Origin: Strongylocentrotus purpuratus
Lineage: Eukaryota; Echinodermata; Echinoidea; Camarodonta; Strongylocentrotidae
Direction of reading: 5' to 3'
Length of the DNA: 64,000 nucleotides
Assembly: GCF_000002235.5 (NCBI RefSeq)
Contig: NW_022145604.1
Span: 30,648,357 to 30,712,356, forward strand
How positions within the stretch are numbered: the first letter of the stretch is position 1; each line of letters opens with the position of its first letter. The translations under genes and the position numbers were made by a program. Below the pieces are notes generated by a model. It was not told the origin of the DNA and searched no databases. It worked only from the letters and a program-made list of their open reading frames with translations. This document shows, piece by piece, positions 10,530 through 22,492 of this stretch.

Positions 10530-11145
10530 ATTTTGTCTTATTTCTAACCACTTTTTTGTTAGCACGATAACTTGAAAATGGCTCAATCAAATGCCTTGAA
10601 ATTTGGCACACATAATATAGGCATGAGGAAAGAGCACAATAAGGTTTTCAACCTTGACCTTGATTGATAACGTCATCCAGGCACCATTTTGTGAAAATCA
10701 AAATATGATCATATCTTCATAACGAAAAGACATTTCTCATTCATATTTACCAGGATCAAGGTCAATATCAGTCCGGTCAATTTCACGCTAAAAAACGCGA
10801 GCGTATGCCATTATTAGCAAAAGCATTTCATAAAGAATCGCGCGCGTTTTCGTTTGTCACGGCCGAACGCAAAATAATTCATCCTAGATTCTTTTTTGAC
10901 ACAGTATTCCTCATGTTTTCCCGAACAATTTGATACCATGTTTATCTCTTTATGACCATTAATAAGGGAATGAGCGTGCGCGCGTGCCCATGTAATACAT
11001 AGCATATATGGGCAACAACATGCCTACACAAAACCCTTATGACTCTTTGGGATGGACAGGAACCCACAATTTTTTTTTCTTCATATTTAGATAGAGTATG
11101 AGTCGGAGATGTGATTTTATGTCTCATTTGGCCATTAAGTATATC
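10530..11145. repeat. older dispersed noncoding repeat, split by the 11154-13585 element
   Basis: Sequence such as CATTTGGCCATTAAGTA just left of the insertion continues at 13594 (TTGACCTTGGAACTCAAAATACG) and is matched as an uninterrupted stretch near 16560-16700. The repeat contains CGTCATCCAGGC blocks and CGCGCGCG-type motifs, also seen at 15170-15310. No coding content. Confidence 0.6.
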
Positions 11146-11284
11146 GTGTCATCCAGGCGCGGATCCAGGATTTCTTAGGGGGGGGGGGGCCCAAATTTGA
11201 AATTTTGCGAGCCAAATATTGGTACGTAATGGTGACCAACAGTGACATAATGCGGGGGGGGGGGTCGGTGCAGGGAGGGGCGAG

Positions 11285-12480
11285 TTTCCCCCTCCCTCCT
11301 CCGCGAAACGCGGAAGCTTTGACGTTTTATTAAATTATTAGAGAAAGAAGACGATTCGTTGTACCGTTCTCGAAAAAAATTCTCGTCTGAATTAAGTTTT
11401 TCACCTCCCGCGCGAAGCGCGGAAAATTTTACGATTTATTTAACTATTAGAGAAAGAAGACGGTTCGTTGTAGAGTTTTCGACTCTTAATCCTCGTCTGA
11501 ATTCAGGTTCCCCCCCCCCCTCTGCGCGAAGCGCGAAAGCTTTTAAGTTTATTTCAATCATTAGAGAAAGAAGACGATTCGTTGTACCGTTTTCGAAAAT
11601 AATCCTCGTCTGAATTTAGATTGTCCCCCTCCCGCGCGAAGCGCGGAAGCTTTTACGTTTCATTAAATCATTCGAGAAACAAGACGATGCGTTGTACAGT
11701 TCTCGACTCTTAATCCTCGTCTGAATTCAGTTTTCCTCCTTCTGCGCGAAGCGTGGAAGCTTTTACGATTCATTAAAGTATTAAAGAAAGAAGACGATTC
11801 GTTGTACCGTTTTTGAAAATAATCCTCGTCTAAATTTAGATTTTCCCCCTTCCGTGCGAAGCGTGGAAGCTTTTACGAATCCTTAAATCATTAGAGAAAG
11901 AAGACGATTCGTTGTACCGTTCTCGACTCTTAATCCTTGTCTAAATTCAGTCCCCCCCCCCTCCCCCTCCTGCACGAAGCGCGGAAGCTTTGACGTTTCA
12001 ATAAAATATTAAAGAAAGAAGACAATTCGTTGTACCGTTTTTGAAAATAATCCTCGTCTGAATTTAGATTTTTCCCCTCCCGCGCGAAGCGCGGAAGCTT
12101 TGACGTTTCATCAAAATATTAAAGAAAGAAGACGATTCGTTGTACCGTTCTCGACTCTTATTCCTTGTCTGAATTCAGGTCCCCCCTCCCGCGGAAGCTT
12201 TTAATTTTCATTAAATCATTAGAGAAAGAAGACGATTCGTTGTACCGTTCTCGAAAATAATCCACGTCGGAATTTAGTTCCCCCTCTATCTCGCGCGAAG
12301 CGCGGAAGCTTTTATGTTTCGTTAAATCATTAAAGATTCGTATTATAGTTTTCGCCTCTGGATCCTCGTTTGAATTCAGGTTCCCCCCCCCCCCTCCCGC
12401 GCGCAAAGCGCGGAAGCTTTGACGTTTCATAAGATTAAGAGAGAAAGAAGACGATTTGCTGTACCGTTCTTGATTCTGAA
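11285..12480 (+). repeat. hairpin satellite array, about 11 monomers of 105-118 bp
   Basis: Each monomer starts with a perfect or near-perfect hairpin CCGCGCGAAGCGCGG, then AAGCTTTTACGTTTCATTAA, a block AGAGAAAGAAGACGATTCG, TTGTACCGTTCTCGA, and a C-rich junction. Two junction types alternate in part (CGACTCTTAATCC versus CGAAAATAATCC), suggesting a higher-order two-monomer pattern. The same monomer occurs at 9255-9480 and, inverted, at 31975-32490. No protein gene. Confidence 0.9.
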
Positions 12481-12559
12481 TTTCAAAGATATTATTTGTC
12501 TGCTCCTTTTTCTTCCTACGCCCCCGCCTGGCTACGTGCCTGCGGTCCCATAAACATAT

Positions 12560-12975
12560 TTTGATACCTTGTCCGACCCCGCAAGCTCAGGGGTTTAAGG
12601 CAATAACTTACGGTCAGATAAGCATTCAGGGGCCCGCCTTAGGGCCCCTGGTGGGGTCGAGACGGCGGAGCCGGCCCCGGAAGTTCAGGGGTTTTAGGCG
12701 TTTAACTAAGGTCCGATGAGCTTTTTTTTGTATATCTTATTTTTTTTGTGACACTGGCAGGACACTTTTGGCGTGGGGTACAGGGGGCAGAGCCCCCCCC
12801 CCCAAATCAGGGGTTTTAGGCATTAAATTACCGTCAGATAAGCATCTATGGGCCCCCGTAGGGCCCTATAGGTGGAGTCCATGGGGGCAGAGCCCCCGGA
12901 AGCTTAGGGGTTTTAGGCATTTAATCCAGTTCAGATGAGCATATTTTGATGCCTCATTATTTTTTAACACGGGCA
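12560..12975 (-). repeat. two units of about 205-bp tandem repeat
   Basis: Units carry GGGGTTTTAGGCATTTAA, TCAGATGAGCAT and GGGGGCAGAGCCCCC blocks. The same unit forms the intronic array at 40573-41420 (opposite orientation) and appears at 57640-57730 and 59936-60170. Confidence 0.75.
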
Positions 12976-13299
12976 GTTAACTATTCTCTCTTTCTTGCTC
13001 TCATTCTATTTTATTTCTCTTTATTACACTTTTTCAAAAAAAGTGTAGGGGAGTGGAGGGAACTCGAGGCTCCCGATTCATGCCGTACCTCGGGCCCTGA
13101 CATGTAGGAATCTCAAGAATCACATTTCTTGCCTGGCTGTAAATTTAGGAATTTGTCATTTTCCAACAAACACATACAAACGTATAATTTACTAAAAAGT
13201 GAGAAAAAATCTCGGAAATTTCAGCATTATTTGTAATCCACGGTTGTGGAATTAGAAATAAACCACGTTTGAATTTGATTTCCCCCATCAGTACGCAAG

Positions 13300-13570
13300 T
13301 ATCTCCTCTTTTCCTTTTTTATTTCCCTTTCCTTCCTTCTCTCTTATTTTTTTGATTGGGGGGGGGGGGGGGTCAACAGCCTGGGAGGCAAGGCTCTTTC
13401 GGCCCCCCCCCCCGATCTCCTTCTTTCCCCTTTTCTTTTTTCTTCCACTTTTTTCTTTCACTTTCTCTCTTCTTTCCCATTCCCTTCTTTTCCTTTCTTC
13501 TCTCTCTTTTTTTTTTTTTTTTTTTTTTTTGCGGGGGGGGGGGGGGGCCAAGGCCCGCTCGGCCCCCCCC
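13300..13570. repeat. polypyrimidine tract bracketed by G-runs and C-runs
   Basis: C/T-rich sequence with two long G homopolymers (about 13357-13372 and 13532-13547), at the right end of the hAT-like element. Low complexity, not coding. Confidence 0.85.
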
Positions 13571-14029
13571 CTGGATCCGCGCCTGGTGTCATCATCATAT
13601 TGACCTTGGAACTCAAAATACGAATTTGCATATTATGACGTCAGCATATTTATGGAAAATTGATTGTATCTCTTTAAATATTGATTGATTCTCTTCTTAA
13701 TGTTAATATCTTGTAGTTGAGGCAATTGTCTACAAGTTAACTGCATATTATTTTTCATTTTGATGACAACATAGTGAAAATTGCGATTAAAGGTAACTTG
13801 ACAGATTTTCTTAATTTGCGTGTTAAGCCTGTGGAAGGTACCAATTTAGTTCAAATCATGGATCTACATGACATTAATCTTTGAGCACTATCTAGCTTAT
13901 TTTGTGCTCTATGTTCTCCCAAATTTTGGTATGTTATAGCTGAGACTATGGGCTATAAAAATTGTGTCTTTTGTTCTTTGATCAGATGGTGGGATCATGT
14001 TGAAATTTTCAATTGAAAGTTAAATTCGC

Positions 14030-14320
14030 AAATGTTGTAGAACATTGTAGGAATTATGCATATGTCACGTTTGTCCTATTTGTGAAATATAAACGTTAGC
14101 AGTTTTCTAGTATTCAAATTAAACAAGGAAACCCTTTACTTTCTATACTTTACTGTCAGCCACTATTGAGTGACTGACCAATTATTTTGCTCTGGTAATA
14201 AAATACATTATATGAGCTTAAAGGGTACATGAGCATTTGTCCACATCAATAACCCACTTCTTGTTATGGCCCAAAGTAATCCGATTGAATCTATGCGCAG
14301 CACAATCTAGGTAAACATGA
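14030..14320. repeat. partial, diverged copy of the TTAA element at 32579-33110
   Basis: Blocks such as AACGTTAGCAGT, TATTGAGTGACTGAC, GGGTACATGAGCATTTGTC and CAATAACCCACTTCTTG are shared in the same order. Ends were not found. Confidence 0.7.
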
Positions 14321-14504
14321 CGGGTAGAGCATTTCATGGAAGAAGATGAAATTGTGAAAATGCATTCTTCGTTATGTCAATTAGGGTCAAAGGTGTAACT
14401 GCTTATTGTATGGGGTCAATTGTCATATATCGTCTCAATCTATCTTACATAGATCCATAATGGTCAATATACTACACAGTTGAAACTTTTCATATGGATA
14501 GACC

Positions 14505-14910
14505 TTAAAGGTAAAGACCAGTTATGGTCATGCGATTGCATTGTGACAGAAACGTTGTGGAGTCGATCAGAAAAGGTTGATCATCTAGCATATAAGTATT
14601 GGTGTATACTGCAAGGTTTTGGAATCATCAAAATGATAAGAAATTTGGCCCAGTCTTCGTAAAGTTACAAGCACTGTACACAGAAAGATGTATATGGGAA
14701 TATACGCACACGTGCGCGACATGTGCGTTGGCTCTCACAGACCATGTAGATAAACTAATTTACCAAACATATCAATTAGTAGGCGGTTTCCCGGCAAAAT
14801 TGTTATCATCATGTATTAGTCAAAACATATTCTTTCACATGATTGGTAATAAGAGCTTCCATTTCATATTTTGAAATTGGGGCGTTTTCAATACTGGTTT
14901 TTACCTTTAA
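14505..14910. mobile_element. TTAA-flanked MITE (family T1), copy 1
   Basis: The element is 14509-14906 (398 bp) with terminal inverted repeats AGGTAAAGACCAGT / ACTGGTTTTTACCT and TTAA on each side. TTAA target duplications are shared by piggyBac and Kolobok elements. A second copy in the opposite internal orientation is at 62443-62823. Confidence 0.8.
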
Positions 14911-15039
14911 TAGGAAGAGCATTTTAGAAGATAATATAAAATCGTGAAAATACATTCTTCATTATTTAAAACATTAGCATACGTATAACCTAAATTGTCA
15001 AAGTGACAAATTCAAGTTATTGTTATTCCCATTCATTAT

Positions 15040-16800
15040 TCTGCCATTAATTTGTTCGCAGGATATCTCATGAATGAATAAAGCCATTATCATGAAACTT
15101 GCCATGATGATTAATATTAGCATAACTTGGAATTGTGACACTTTTCAGTAACTCAAAATCATCGTGACGTCATCCAGGCGCTATTTTGTGGAAATCGACT
15201 TTTAATCATATCATAATCATTCATAACGAGTCATCAAAACTGAACCATATTTAAAACACACGAACTTCAGATCAAGGTTCGACATAAAATCTCATCAAAA
15301 TCCGCGCGCGTCTGAATTTTAAAATGCTCAAATTCACTTTTTAATCAAAACAGAGTATGTTCTAGGCCATTTAAAGAATTTCGAAAATTATGCACGTGCG
15401 TTTTTGCGTGTAACGCCATTACACAACAAAGAAACGCAATTTTTTGTTCTTTCATGATATTTCATAACGGAATGCGCGTCCGTTTAAAGTTGAAATTCAA
15501 AGAAAATCCCAAATATGTCAACTAATGTATGACTAGAAACTGGTAATCTAACAGATGGCCATCGTACAAGTTATAGGTCAACTACAGATCGGGTGATTTA
15601 TAAAAAATACAAATACAACCACCTCCATAGCAGCTGGGATATACCAGAGATTTGCCGGAAAAATAACGATGTTTTAATGACGTCACTATATGGACCAACA
15701 TTGCCCAAGCAGACGACATCCCATAGAGAATGAACATAATTGCAAAGCTATTATTTGTCAAATTATAATGAGTTAAGTGTATATAAATGTAATGGCATGT
15801 CAAACCATTCAAAAGGGGATATGACCCGATTCTGATAACTAAAATATTTTGCATGTAAATACACAGGATTGGGGTTAATTAACGATCAAAGAAACCAGAC
15901 TTTCAAATTGAAAACCCCCTGGAATGATATTAAGGACGGCATTTGTTCCCTCTTGAAACGCCGAACATACTCCGATGTGTACAGCTGAATATACAATGGC
16001 GTCTTATTTTGTTTACAAGCGACAGATTCCTTTATTTTTGTATCGCTGCATTTGTCATCAAAATAAAACCATGCGCGGGGTTAAGAGTGAGGCAATAGAT
16101 TATACATTTAGACTGACGGTAGTGAAGTAAGAGAAATGACTCAAGAAACGATGAAAACACAGGCACTGAAAATGTGTGAGATGTCATGGGGCATCGTCTG
16201 CTTGTGCAAGTCATGTCCATACTGTGATCTCACACATCTCAGTAGCGTTCGGAGAGCTCTTCCGGTGCTATGCCCATGCTGTATTTAGGCCCTAAGCGTT
16301 TTGTAATTTATAATAATCGTTACTTCGAATATTTCCAAGCATTGAATTTTGATAACCTTGTAGAATCAAAGTTTCAACTTTGCAATAATTGAAATAAATT
16401 TAGTTTTTAAAATCAATGAATATCAACTTTAAGATAAATTGCCGTGTGCACGAGCACATGTATAGGCAAAAACATGATTCACAAAATCCATCACAGCTCT
16501 TTGGGATGCACCTAGACCCCCAATTGTTCTTTTATTTTGATTATATGAGTCGGAGATATGATTTCATTTCTCATTTGGCCATTAAGTACATTTTAACGTC
16601 ATCATAATGGCCTTGGAAGTCAAAATACGAATTTGCATATTATGACGTCAACATATTTACAGAAAATGATTGTATCTCTGCAAATATTGATCAATTTTCT
16701 TCTAAATTTTGATACGTTGTAGCTGAGACAATTCTTCACAAGATTATTACCAATATTTATCCATTTTGATGACGTCATTAGATTGTTTGCTTAATATGCG
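15040..16800. repeat. dispersed noncoding repeat with the empty site for the hAT-like element
   Basis: It shares blocks with 10530-11145 and 13594-13800. At 16585-16610 the sequence reads straight through where 11154-13585 is inserted in the other copy. No open reading frame of note. Confidence 0.6.
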
Positions 16801-18289
16801 TCTTATGCCTATGGGAGGTGAATGATACTACATTCCAGTCTAGACTTGTTCATTATGTTGCGTATGTAGTGCGTCGAAATATCAGTTCAATGATTGGTAG
16901 GCTCTGCAATCAGGCGAAGATTTGAGCTTGTTTAGTAAATAAATCATATAACAATTGTCTATCGAATTCATGAAGGGGGCGCTATACCACTTTTAATCAT
17001 TTTCATTTAAAACAAATAAATCATCATCATCAATATCTTTATTATCGTATTTATGAATATTATCATTAGATCATCATCGGCACACTTTCATGATACAAAA
17101 ATAGCATACGTATCACCTAATTCGTCAAAGTGACGAATTAAAGTCTAGTTATAATTGTTAATCATATCATTATTATCATCTGTATTATCAGCATATTCTA
17201 CAATGGCAGTAGTATAGTATAGTCATGTAGAAGTAGGCCTAGTAGTAGAGGTATCATTCTGATCCTTATTATCCTGATTATCTTTTGCAATACGTCTATA
17301 TAGACGATAAACTCACGACAATTTACAATTGTCATGAATCATTGTCTTTAAGCTTACCATTAAATGTATCTGGTTCGAATTTTGCTCAGGTATTTGGTAC
17401 GTGATGATTTAAATGGTAGAAATGAACTTATGTCCTATTCATTCTAGTCTTATTCATTTGCATTATGTTTTATTCATTCAAGTTCTAATGTTTCTGACTG
17501 TTTTCAAGACAATATTTTTTTGTCGATCATAGTTCTATGTAGCTTGATATCTCACGGTAATTTTGAGAGAAAAGCAATGCAAGCAATGATTTCTGAATTG
17601 TAGCGACAATCGCGTTCGCCTTTGCTGTTCTTCAATAATATTTGACAAGCAGTATTAATTAATTTTTCAAGAACTCAATATACATTCGTTTAACAGTTGA
17701 TTACCCTCGGTTGATTCTTTTGTTCGGATTATTTGGCGGGGAAAATGTATTATTGAAAATGTATTAGTGAATGTAATATTATTCTTATTTGTTCATCGTC
17801 TCTACGATGCCCTTTGAATCAAAAACAGCTTTTAGTGTTAGGCTTCCTGAAAGAGATTTCAATTGTTGTTAAGAATTTTTTGGTTGCACTCTGTAGATTA
17901 TGATCGTGTGTTTGATCTTTTTTTTCAATACAAGATCAAACACATGAAGAAAATCTACTGGCTGCATGCCAATAAGTTCTTGACAACAATAACAACATGT
18001 GAGCTAGTGCTATTCGGTGTGGCGTACACTTGGCAATCACATGGTAGATAAAATTATGATCATCAGTACTGGGTCAAATAAATTAAAGAGAACTGAATTT
18101 GAACCCGGGCCATAGGCTACCCCCTCTCGTTCTCTCTCCCTCTCTCTCCCTCTTCGTCGCCTTATTTTTCCCTCTCTTACCTCCCTGTGCATTTGTATGC
18201 CTCGATAATACAAAAAATAAACAATAAGATTCTTCCTCTCCCCCTCCTTCTTCCTAGTACATGTAGTAGGAGTAGTACTAGAAGCAGTA
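16801..18289. other. noncoding, no gene recognised
   Basis: AT-rich sequence. It includes a short inverted repeat around 17905-17945 (TTTGATCTT...AAGATCAAACAC). I see no exon, RNA gene or transposon end. Confidence 0.5.
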
Positions 18290-18450
18290 TCACAATAATA
18301 ATGACAACAATGATTATTATGGTTGGTGGTGTTACTAATGTTATTTTTGTAATTATTATGTTTGTTATTGTGATTATTATCCTCATCATGATTATTATCG
18401 TTAATATAAGTTATTATTGTAATTATTATAATCATTACTATTGTTATCTT
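18290..18450. repeat. degenerate (ATT/ATTATG)n tract
   Basis: Repeated ATTATT, GTTATT and ATTATG motifs. Open frames through it are simple-sequence artefacts. Confidence 0.7.
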
Positions 18451-18829
18451 TATGATGAATACGAACGTGATGATTTTGATGACGATTAGTATAAGTATAT
18501 AGTATTATTATAATTGTATGGGACATGACTTTTTTCAAAACTGGATTCTACATTCCCGTCTTTCGCGAGCAATATCTCCGTCTTTTCAGCTTCGTTTACG
18601 CTGAAATTCGAGTATGTTGTAGCTGAGACAATAAGCTATCTTAAATTTGCCCTTTATTTTGTCTCAAATTTTAGTTAGACCAGCCCACCTATTCTTGTTT
18701 AAAACAAGTATTACAAATCTAGTTATTATTATTGTAATCATCATTAAATCATTTCATTTCATCTACATTATTTCATGAAATGCATTCAGAAAATGAAGAA
18801 AAAAAAAAACGAAAATAACCCGTGAAAAA

Positions 18830-19345
18830 AAATATTGTCGGCGAAGCATTTGTCGTAGTACTAGTAGCATTTGTATTTTATGGGACACTTTTTGGGCGGA
18901 ACAATTGTCGGCGGAGCAAATGTCACCGGAGCAAGTGTCGCTTCAGGCGGAGCAAATGTCGGCGGAGCAACTGTTGGCGGAGCAATTGTCGGCGGAGCAA
19001 ATGTCACCGGAGCAATTGTCGGCGGAGCAATTGTCAGCGGAGCAAATGTCGGCGGAGCAATTGTCGGCGGAGCAAATGTCGGAGGAGCAACTGTCGTTCG
19101 AGGAGCATTTGTCACCGGAGCAATTGTCGCGTTTTGCGGAGCAATTGTCGGCGGAGCAAATGTCGGCGGAGCAATTGTCGGCGGAGCAATTGTCGGCGGA
19201 GCAAATGTCGGCGGAGCAAATGTCGGCGGAGCATATGTCGGCGGAGCAAATGTCGCGGAGCAATTGTCGCGTTTTGCGGAGTAAATGTCGGCGGAGCAAT
19301 CGTCGCCGGAGCATGTGTCGGGTTACCGCCCTTTCCCTCAGAAAG
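18830..19345. repeat. 15-bp minisatellite, locus 2 (inverse of 4645-5215)
   Basis: About 28 units of GTCGGCGGAGCAAAT/GCAATT with the same interrupting blocks (GTCGCGTTTTGCGGAG, GTCACCGGAGCAA) and the same flanking motif (TAAAATACAAA-type at one side) as locus 1. The shared flanks mean the array moved or duplicated with surrounding DNA. All-frame openness follows from the 15-bp period. Confidence 0.85.
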
Positions 19346-19376
19346 TGCCTTTTTTGTTGGTGTCCCCCCCCCCCCA

Positions 19377-19397
19377 TACACACACACACACACACAC
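19377..19397. repeat. (CA)n microsatellite
   Basis: About ten CA units after a C-run. Confidence 0.9.
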
Positions 19398-19703
19398 TTT
19401 GGAAGTCGGCTCTTGGTATAGGGATAGAGTCTCTCAACCTTCCAAATGTCCTCTCTTTTTTATATATTTTTTTATATCATCTAAAGGCTAAGCCATATAC
19501 TCCACCAAAGGATTGATTAACGTAGCCAGTGTACACACACAGTCAATAAATCCTCACAGCTAGGGGAGCTGGAAAGATTTGAGTTGTCTCAACATGTTAA
19601 TTCTCCTGCTAGCCTTGGAAAGCATGGTGCTTACATCCGGCTATTCCATATTATGAGATCTGATTGCACTAGGATACCTCGTATTTTACAACAAGTATAT
19701 TCA

Positions 19704-19957
19704 TTCACAAAGACTAAGATCGATTTTAAGTTGGACTTAACTATGGCAGGCCGTTCATGCCACTGTTTTATCTCAACATTTACTGGCATTGGTCTCTCAA
19801 TTAGGGACGTACAAATCATGGTCACAAATTTACAGAATTTACATTTGTTGATAAATCATTATTGAAGGAAAACATTATCTAAAGATCATAACTCATGCTG
19901 TGACTGAGCGGCCTGTCATAGTTATGTCCAACTTAAGTCGATCTTAGTCTTTGTGAA
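19704..19957. mobile_element. foldback MITE, 254 bp
   Basis: Inverted arms of about 50 bp begin TTCACAAAGACTAAGATCGA and end in the complement (TCGATCTTAGTCTTTGTGAA). The arms continue through AAGTTGGACATAACTATG-like sequence. Target duplication was not resolved. Confidence 0.7.
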
Positions 19958-20094
19958 ACACCCCTGCATGTTTGCCTATTTCAACATTCGGTGGTAGTAT
20001 ATCCAAAGGTGACTCCCATCACATGTCACTTACGATAATAGCATTCAACTTCATGTTGTTTGTGTGACACCACGTATATACGTGCTAAGTTCGT

Positions 20095-20170
20095 AATAAT
20101 AATAATAGTTCGTTCTTTTATTATAGCGCATTTCAGGACCGAAGGCCTTCTCAAAGCGCTTTACAATGTA
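20095..20170 (-). repeat. SINE 3'-tail fragment
   Basis: AATAATAATAATAG followed by GCGCATTTCAGGACCGAAGG and CAAAGCGCTTTACA matches the 3' part of the tRNA-derived SINE at 38505-38950. The tRNA head is missing. Confidence 0.6.
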
Positions 20171-20549
20171 CTATGTACGTTCATGAAGGCTATTCATGCT
20201 TGTATTTTGCTTGTCAAAGTTGCCCTTTATGCAAAGATCGAGGCGTCCGGGATTTGGGAAAAGAGGGGACACAATTTGTTACTTTCCAAACTGCTGAGAA
20301 GCAAGCAAAGTAAAGAAAAATAACAAATAACAAAAAGAGGTCATCACCCCAACAATAAAAAAGGAGGAGAAGGACGCTTTGGGCCTTGCAGAAGGGGACA
20401 GAGGGTATTCACTTGAGTTCAAAGGTTATTGTTTCTCTCTCTCTATATAATATATATCAATCTGCCACTGCCACTGCTCCCAGCATATGTTGGAATATAA
20501 TGCAGTCATTATTGGAGGGAACTTGAGCGATTCCCATTTTTTCGAAAGA

Positions 20550-20670
20550 GAGAGGGAGAAGGAAAGAGAGAGAGAGAGAGAGAGAAAGAAGGTGAGAGAG
20601 AGAGAGAGAGAAAAAAAAAGAGGGAAAGAGAGAGGGAAAAAGAAAGAAGGAAAGAGAGATTGTAAGAGAT
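20550..20670. repeat. (GA)n-rich microsatellite
   Basis: AGAGAGAG runs with AAAGA interruptions, followed by GATGAGATAG and a G-run at about 20708-20735. Confidence 0.85.
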
Positions 20671-20704
20671 GAGATAGGGAGATGAGGGAGAGAGCTGAGA
20701 GAGG

Positions 20705-21165
20705 CAGCGGGGGGGTGGGGGGGGGGGGGGGGAGGGCTACACAAAATTATATACATTATATTGTGTTGAATTTGAAAAATGTATATATAATATACAGAAA
20801 TTTTGACAATTAAAATGGGATGGTATATAATTAAGAAATTCTTAATTAAATGTCGAAATACAAGGGGCTGAAGTGAAAGTGGAAGTTTGAATGTTCATAT
20901 AACTCAACAAAACCGGGGTCCCGTTCAGAAGAGTTCAAAGGTTGGTAAGGGGGGGGGGGGGGGGGGGGGGGTAACAAAAAAAGGGGGTAAACAAATATAC
21001 ATGTACAGTATATTGTGTTGAAGTGACAAATGTATAGGGGCCTATGTTGACAATAAATATGGGATGGTATCTAATAATATCGAAATGCGAGGTACTGAAG
21101 TGTAAGAGGGAGATTGAATGTTCATAGAATTCAACAATAGGCCTCGTTCAAAAGAGTTTAATTTA
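20705..21165. repeat. tandem duplication, unit about 230 bp
   Basis: The segment with G-run, TATATTGTGTTGAA, GGGATGGTAT, GAATGTTCATA and CGTTCA(G/A)AAGAGTT at 20705-20945 recurs in diverged form at 20946-21165. Noncoding. Confidence 0.7.
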
Positions 21166-21172
21166 ATTGTAG

Positions 21173-21898
21173 CAATATAATTATGTGCAATATTAACTGT
21201 CATGATGATTGGCATAGCGGGTTTCTTCCATTCATTCGTATTTTGATATTGCATGTGCTTTTATCCTTCCTCTCACTCCTTCATCCCTTTTTCTCTATTC
21301 GAACTTGCTACTTTTCAAATTTCCTTTTCTCTTCTTCAGTTCTGGTCTTTCCTCTCTATTTTTATTTCACTCCCATTCCCTCTCTCTCTCAGCTCTATGT
21401 CTCTCTCTCTGTCTCTTTGCCTCTTTCTCTCTTCTTCCTTCTCTCTGTTTCTCTCTCTCTCTCACTTTCTGTCTCTCCCTCCTCCTCTCAGCCTCTTTCT
21501 CGTCTGATGATGTTTTACAGTACAACATTCTATAATCATGTTTTTCTTACTGTGTCCAATAACACCTAAGGAATTCCAATTCTTTTAAATAATGATAAAT
21601 TAATGATAAATTATAATTGGTAATTATAATTATCAGTATGGTGTATGTCATGTATTTCAGCAATATAATTACGTGCAATATTAACTGTCATGATGATTGG
21701 CATAGCGGGTTCTTCCATTCATTCGTATTTTGATATTGCATGTGCTTTTATCCTTCCTCTCACTCCTTCATCCCTTTTTCTCTATTTTAACTTGCTACTT
21801 TTCAAATTTCCTTTTCTCTTCTTCAGTTCTGGTCTTTCCTCTCTATTTTTATTTCACTCCCATTCCCTCTCTCTCAGTTCTATGTCTGTCTCTCTCTG

Positions 21899-21935
<37 letters not shown>

Positions 21936-22045
21936 TCTCTCTGCCTCTTCCTCTCTTCTTCCTCTCCACCTCTTTCTCCTCTGATGATGTTTTACAGTAC
22001 AACATTCTTTAATTATCTGCTATTCTTACTGTGACTAATAATACC
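21173..22045. repeat. tandem direct duplication, unit about 488 bp
   Basis: CAATATAATTATGTGCAATATTAACTG at 21173 recurs at 21661 (one base different), and the two copies stay near-identical through a CT-rich stretch to a shared GATGATGTTTTACAG end. Pyrimidine-rich frames are not genes. Confidence 0.85.
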
Positions 22046-22233
22046 TAAGGAATTCCATTGTTTTCATGTGCAATATGTTTATATATTATACTGTACTCAT
22101 ATCACACTTAGCACACTGCCAAGACTCCAGTTTTAATACTTTTGAATACTTTTGAATACTCACTATACCTTCTGAATGGAATTTGTATTGCATTTTATCA
22201 CAATTTTCCAATGTTACAGTTAATTTAATTGAA

Positions 22234-22461
22234 CTCACGTACAGGCGCGTACGCAGGATTTTTTCAAGGGGGGGGGGGGGTTAACATTTTCAAATCGGGC
22301 CGATAATTTCGCACTCGACTCAGCCAGCAGCTGAATAAGCGGGGGGGGGGGGGGGGGGGGGGTTAGTCTCGAAATTTGAAAATTTGACATTTTGCTCCGT
22401 TGGGGGTAAGGTCACCTTTTTTAGGTCAGCCATGGGAATATTTTTTTTTTTATAATTTATT

Positions 22462-22492
<31 letters not shown>

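Larger units (their letters stand above)
11146..13593. mobile_element. 2.4-kb element with hAT-type ends and perfect 8-bp target duplication
   Basis: The element spans 11154-13585 (2432 bp). It has perfect 15-bp terminal inverted repeats CAGGCGCGGATCCAG and a perfect 8-bp flanking direct repeat GTGTCATC at 11146-11153 and 13586-13593. The paralogous empty site is visible near 16585-16610. CAGG-type ends with 8-bp duplications are the signature of the hAT superfamily. It encodes no transposase. The interior is two tandem arrays (the hairpin satellite, then about 205-bp units), a polypyrimidine tract and G-runs, so it is a non-autonomous, satellite-carrying hAT-like element. Confidence 0.85.

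Noticed and set aside
18822..19516. Repeat-protein frames and a CRISPR-like look of regular units
   Set aside because: Units are directly adjacent 15-mers with no unique spacers, so it is a minisatellite, and the sequence is eukaryotic.
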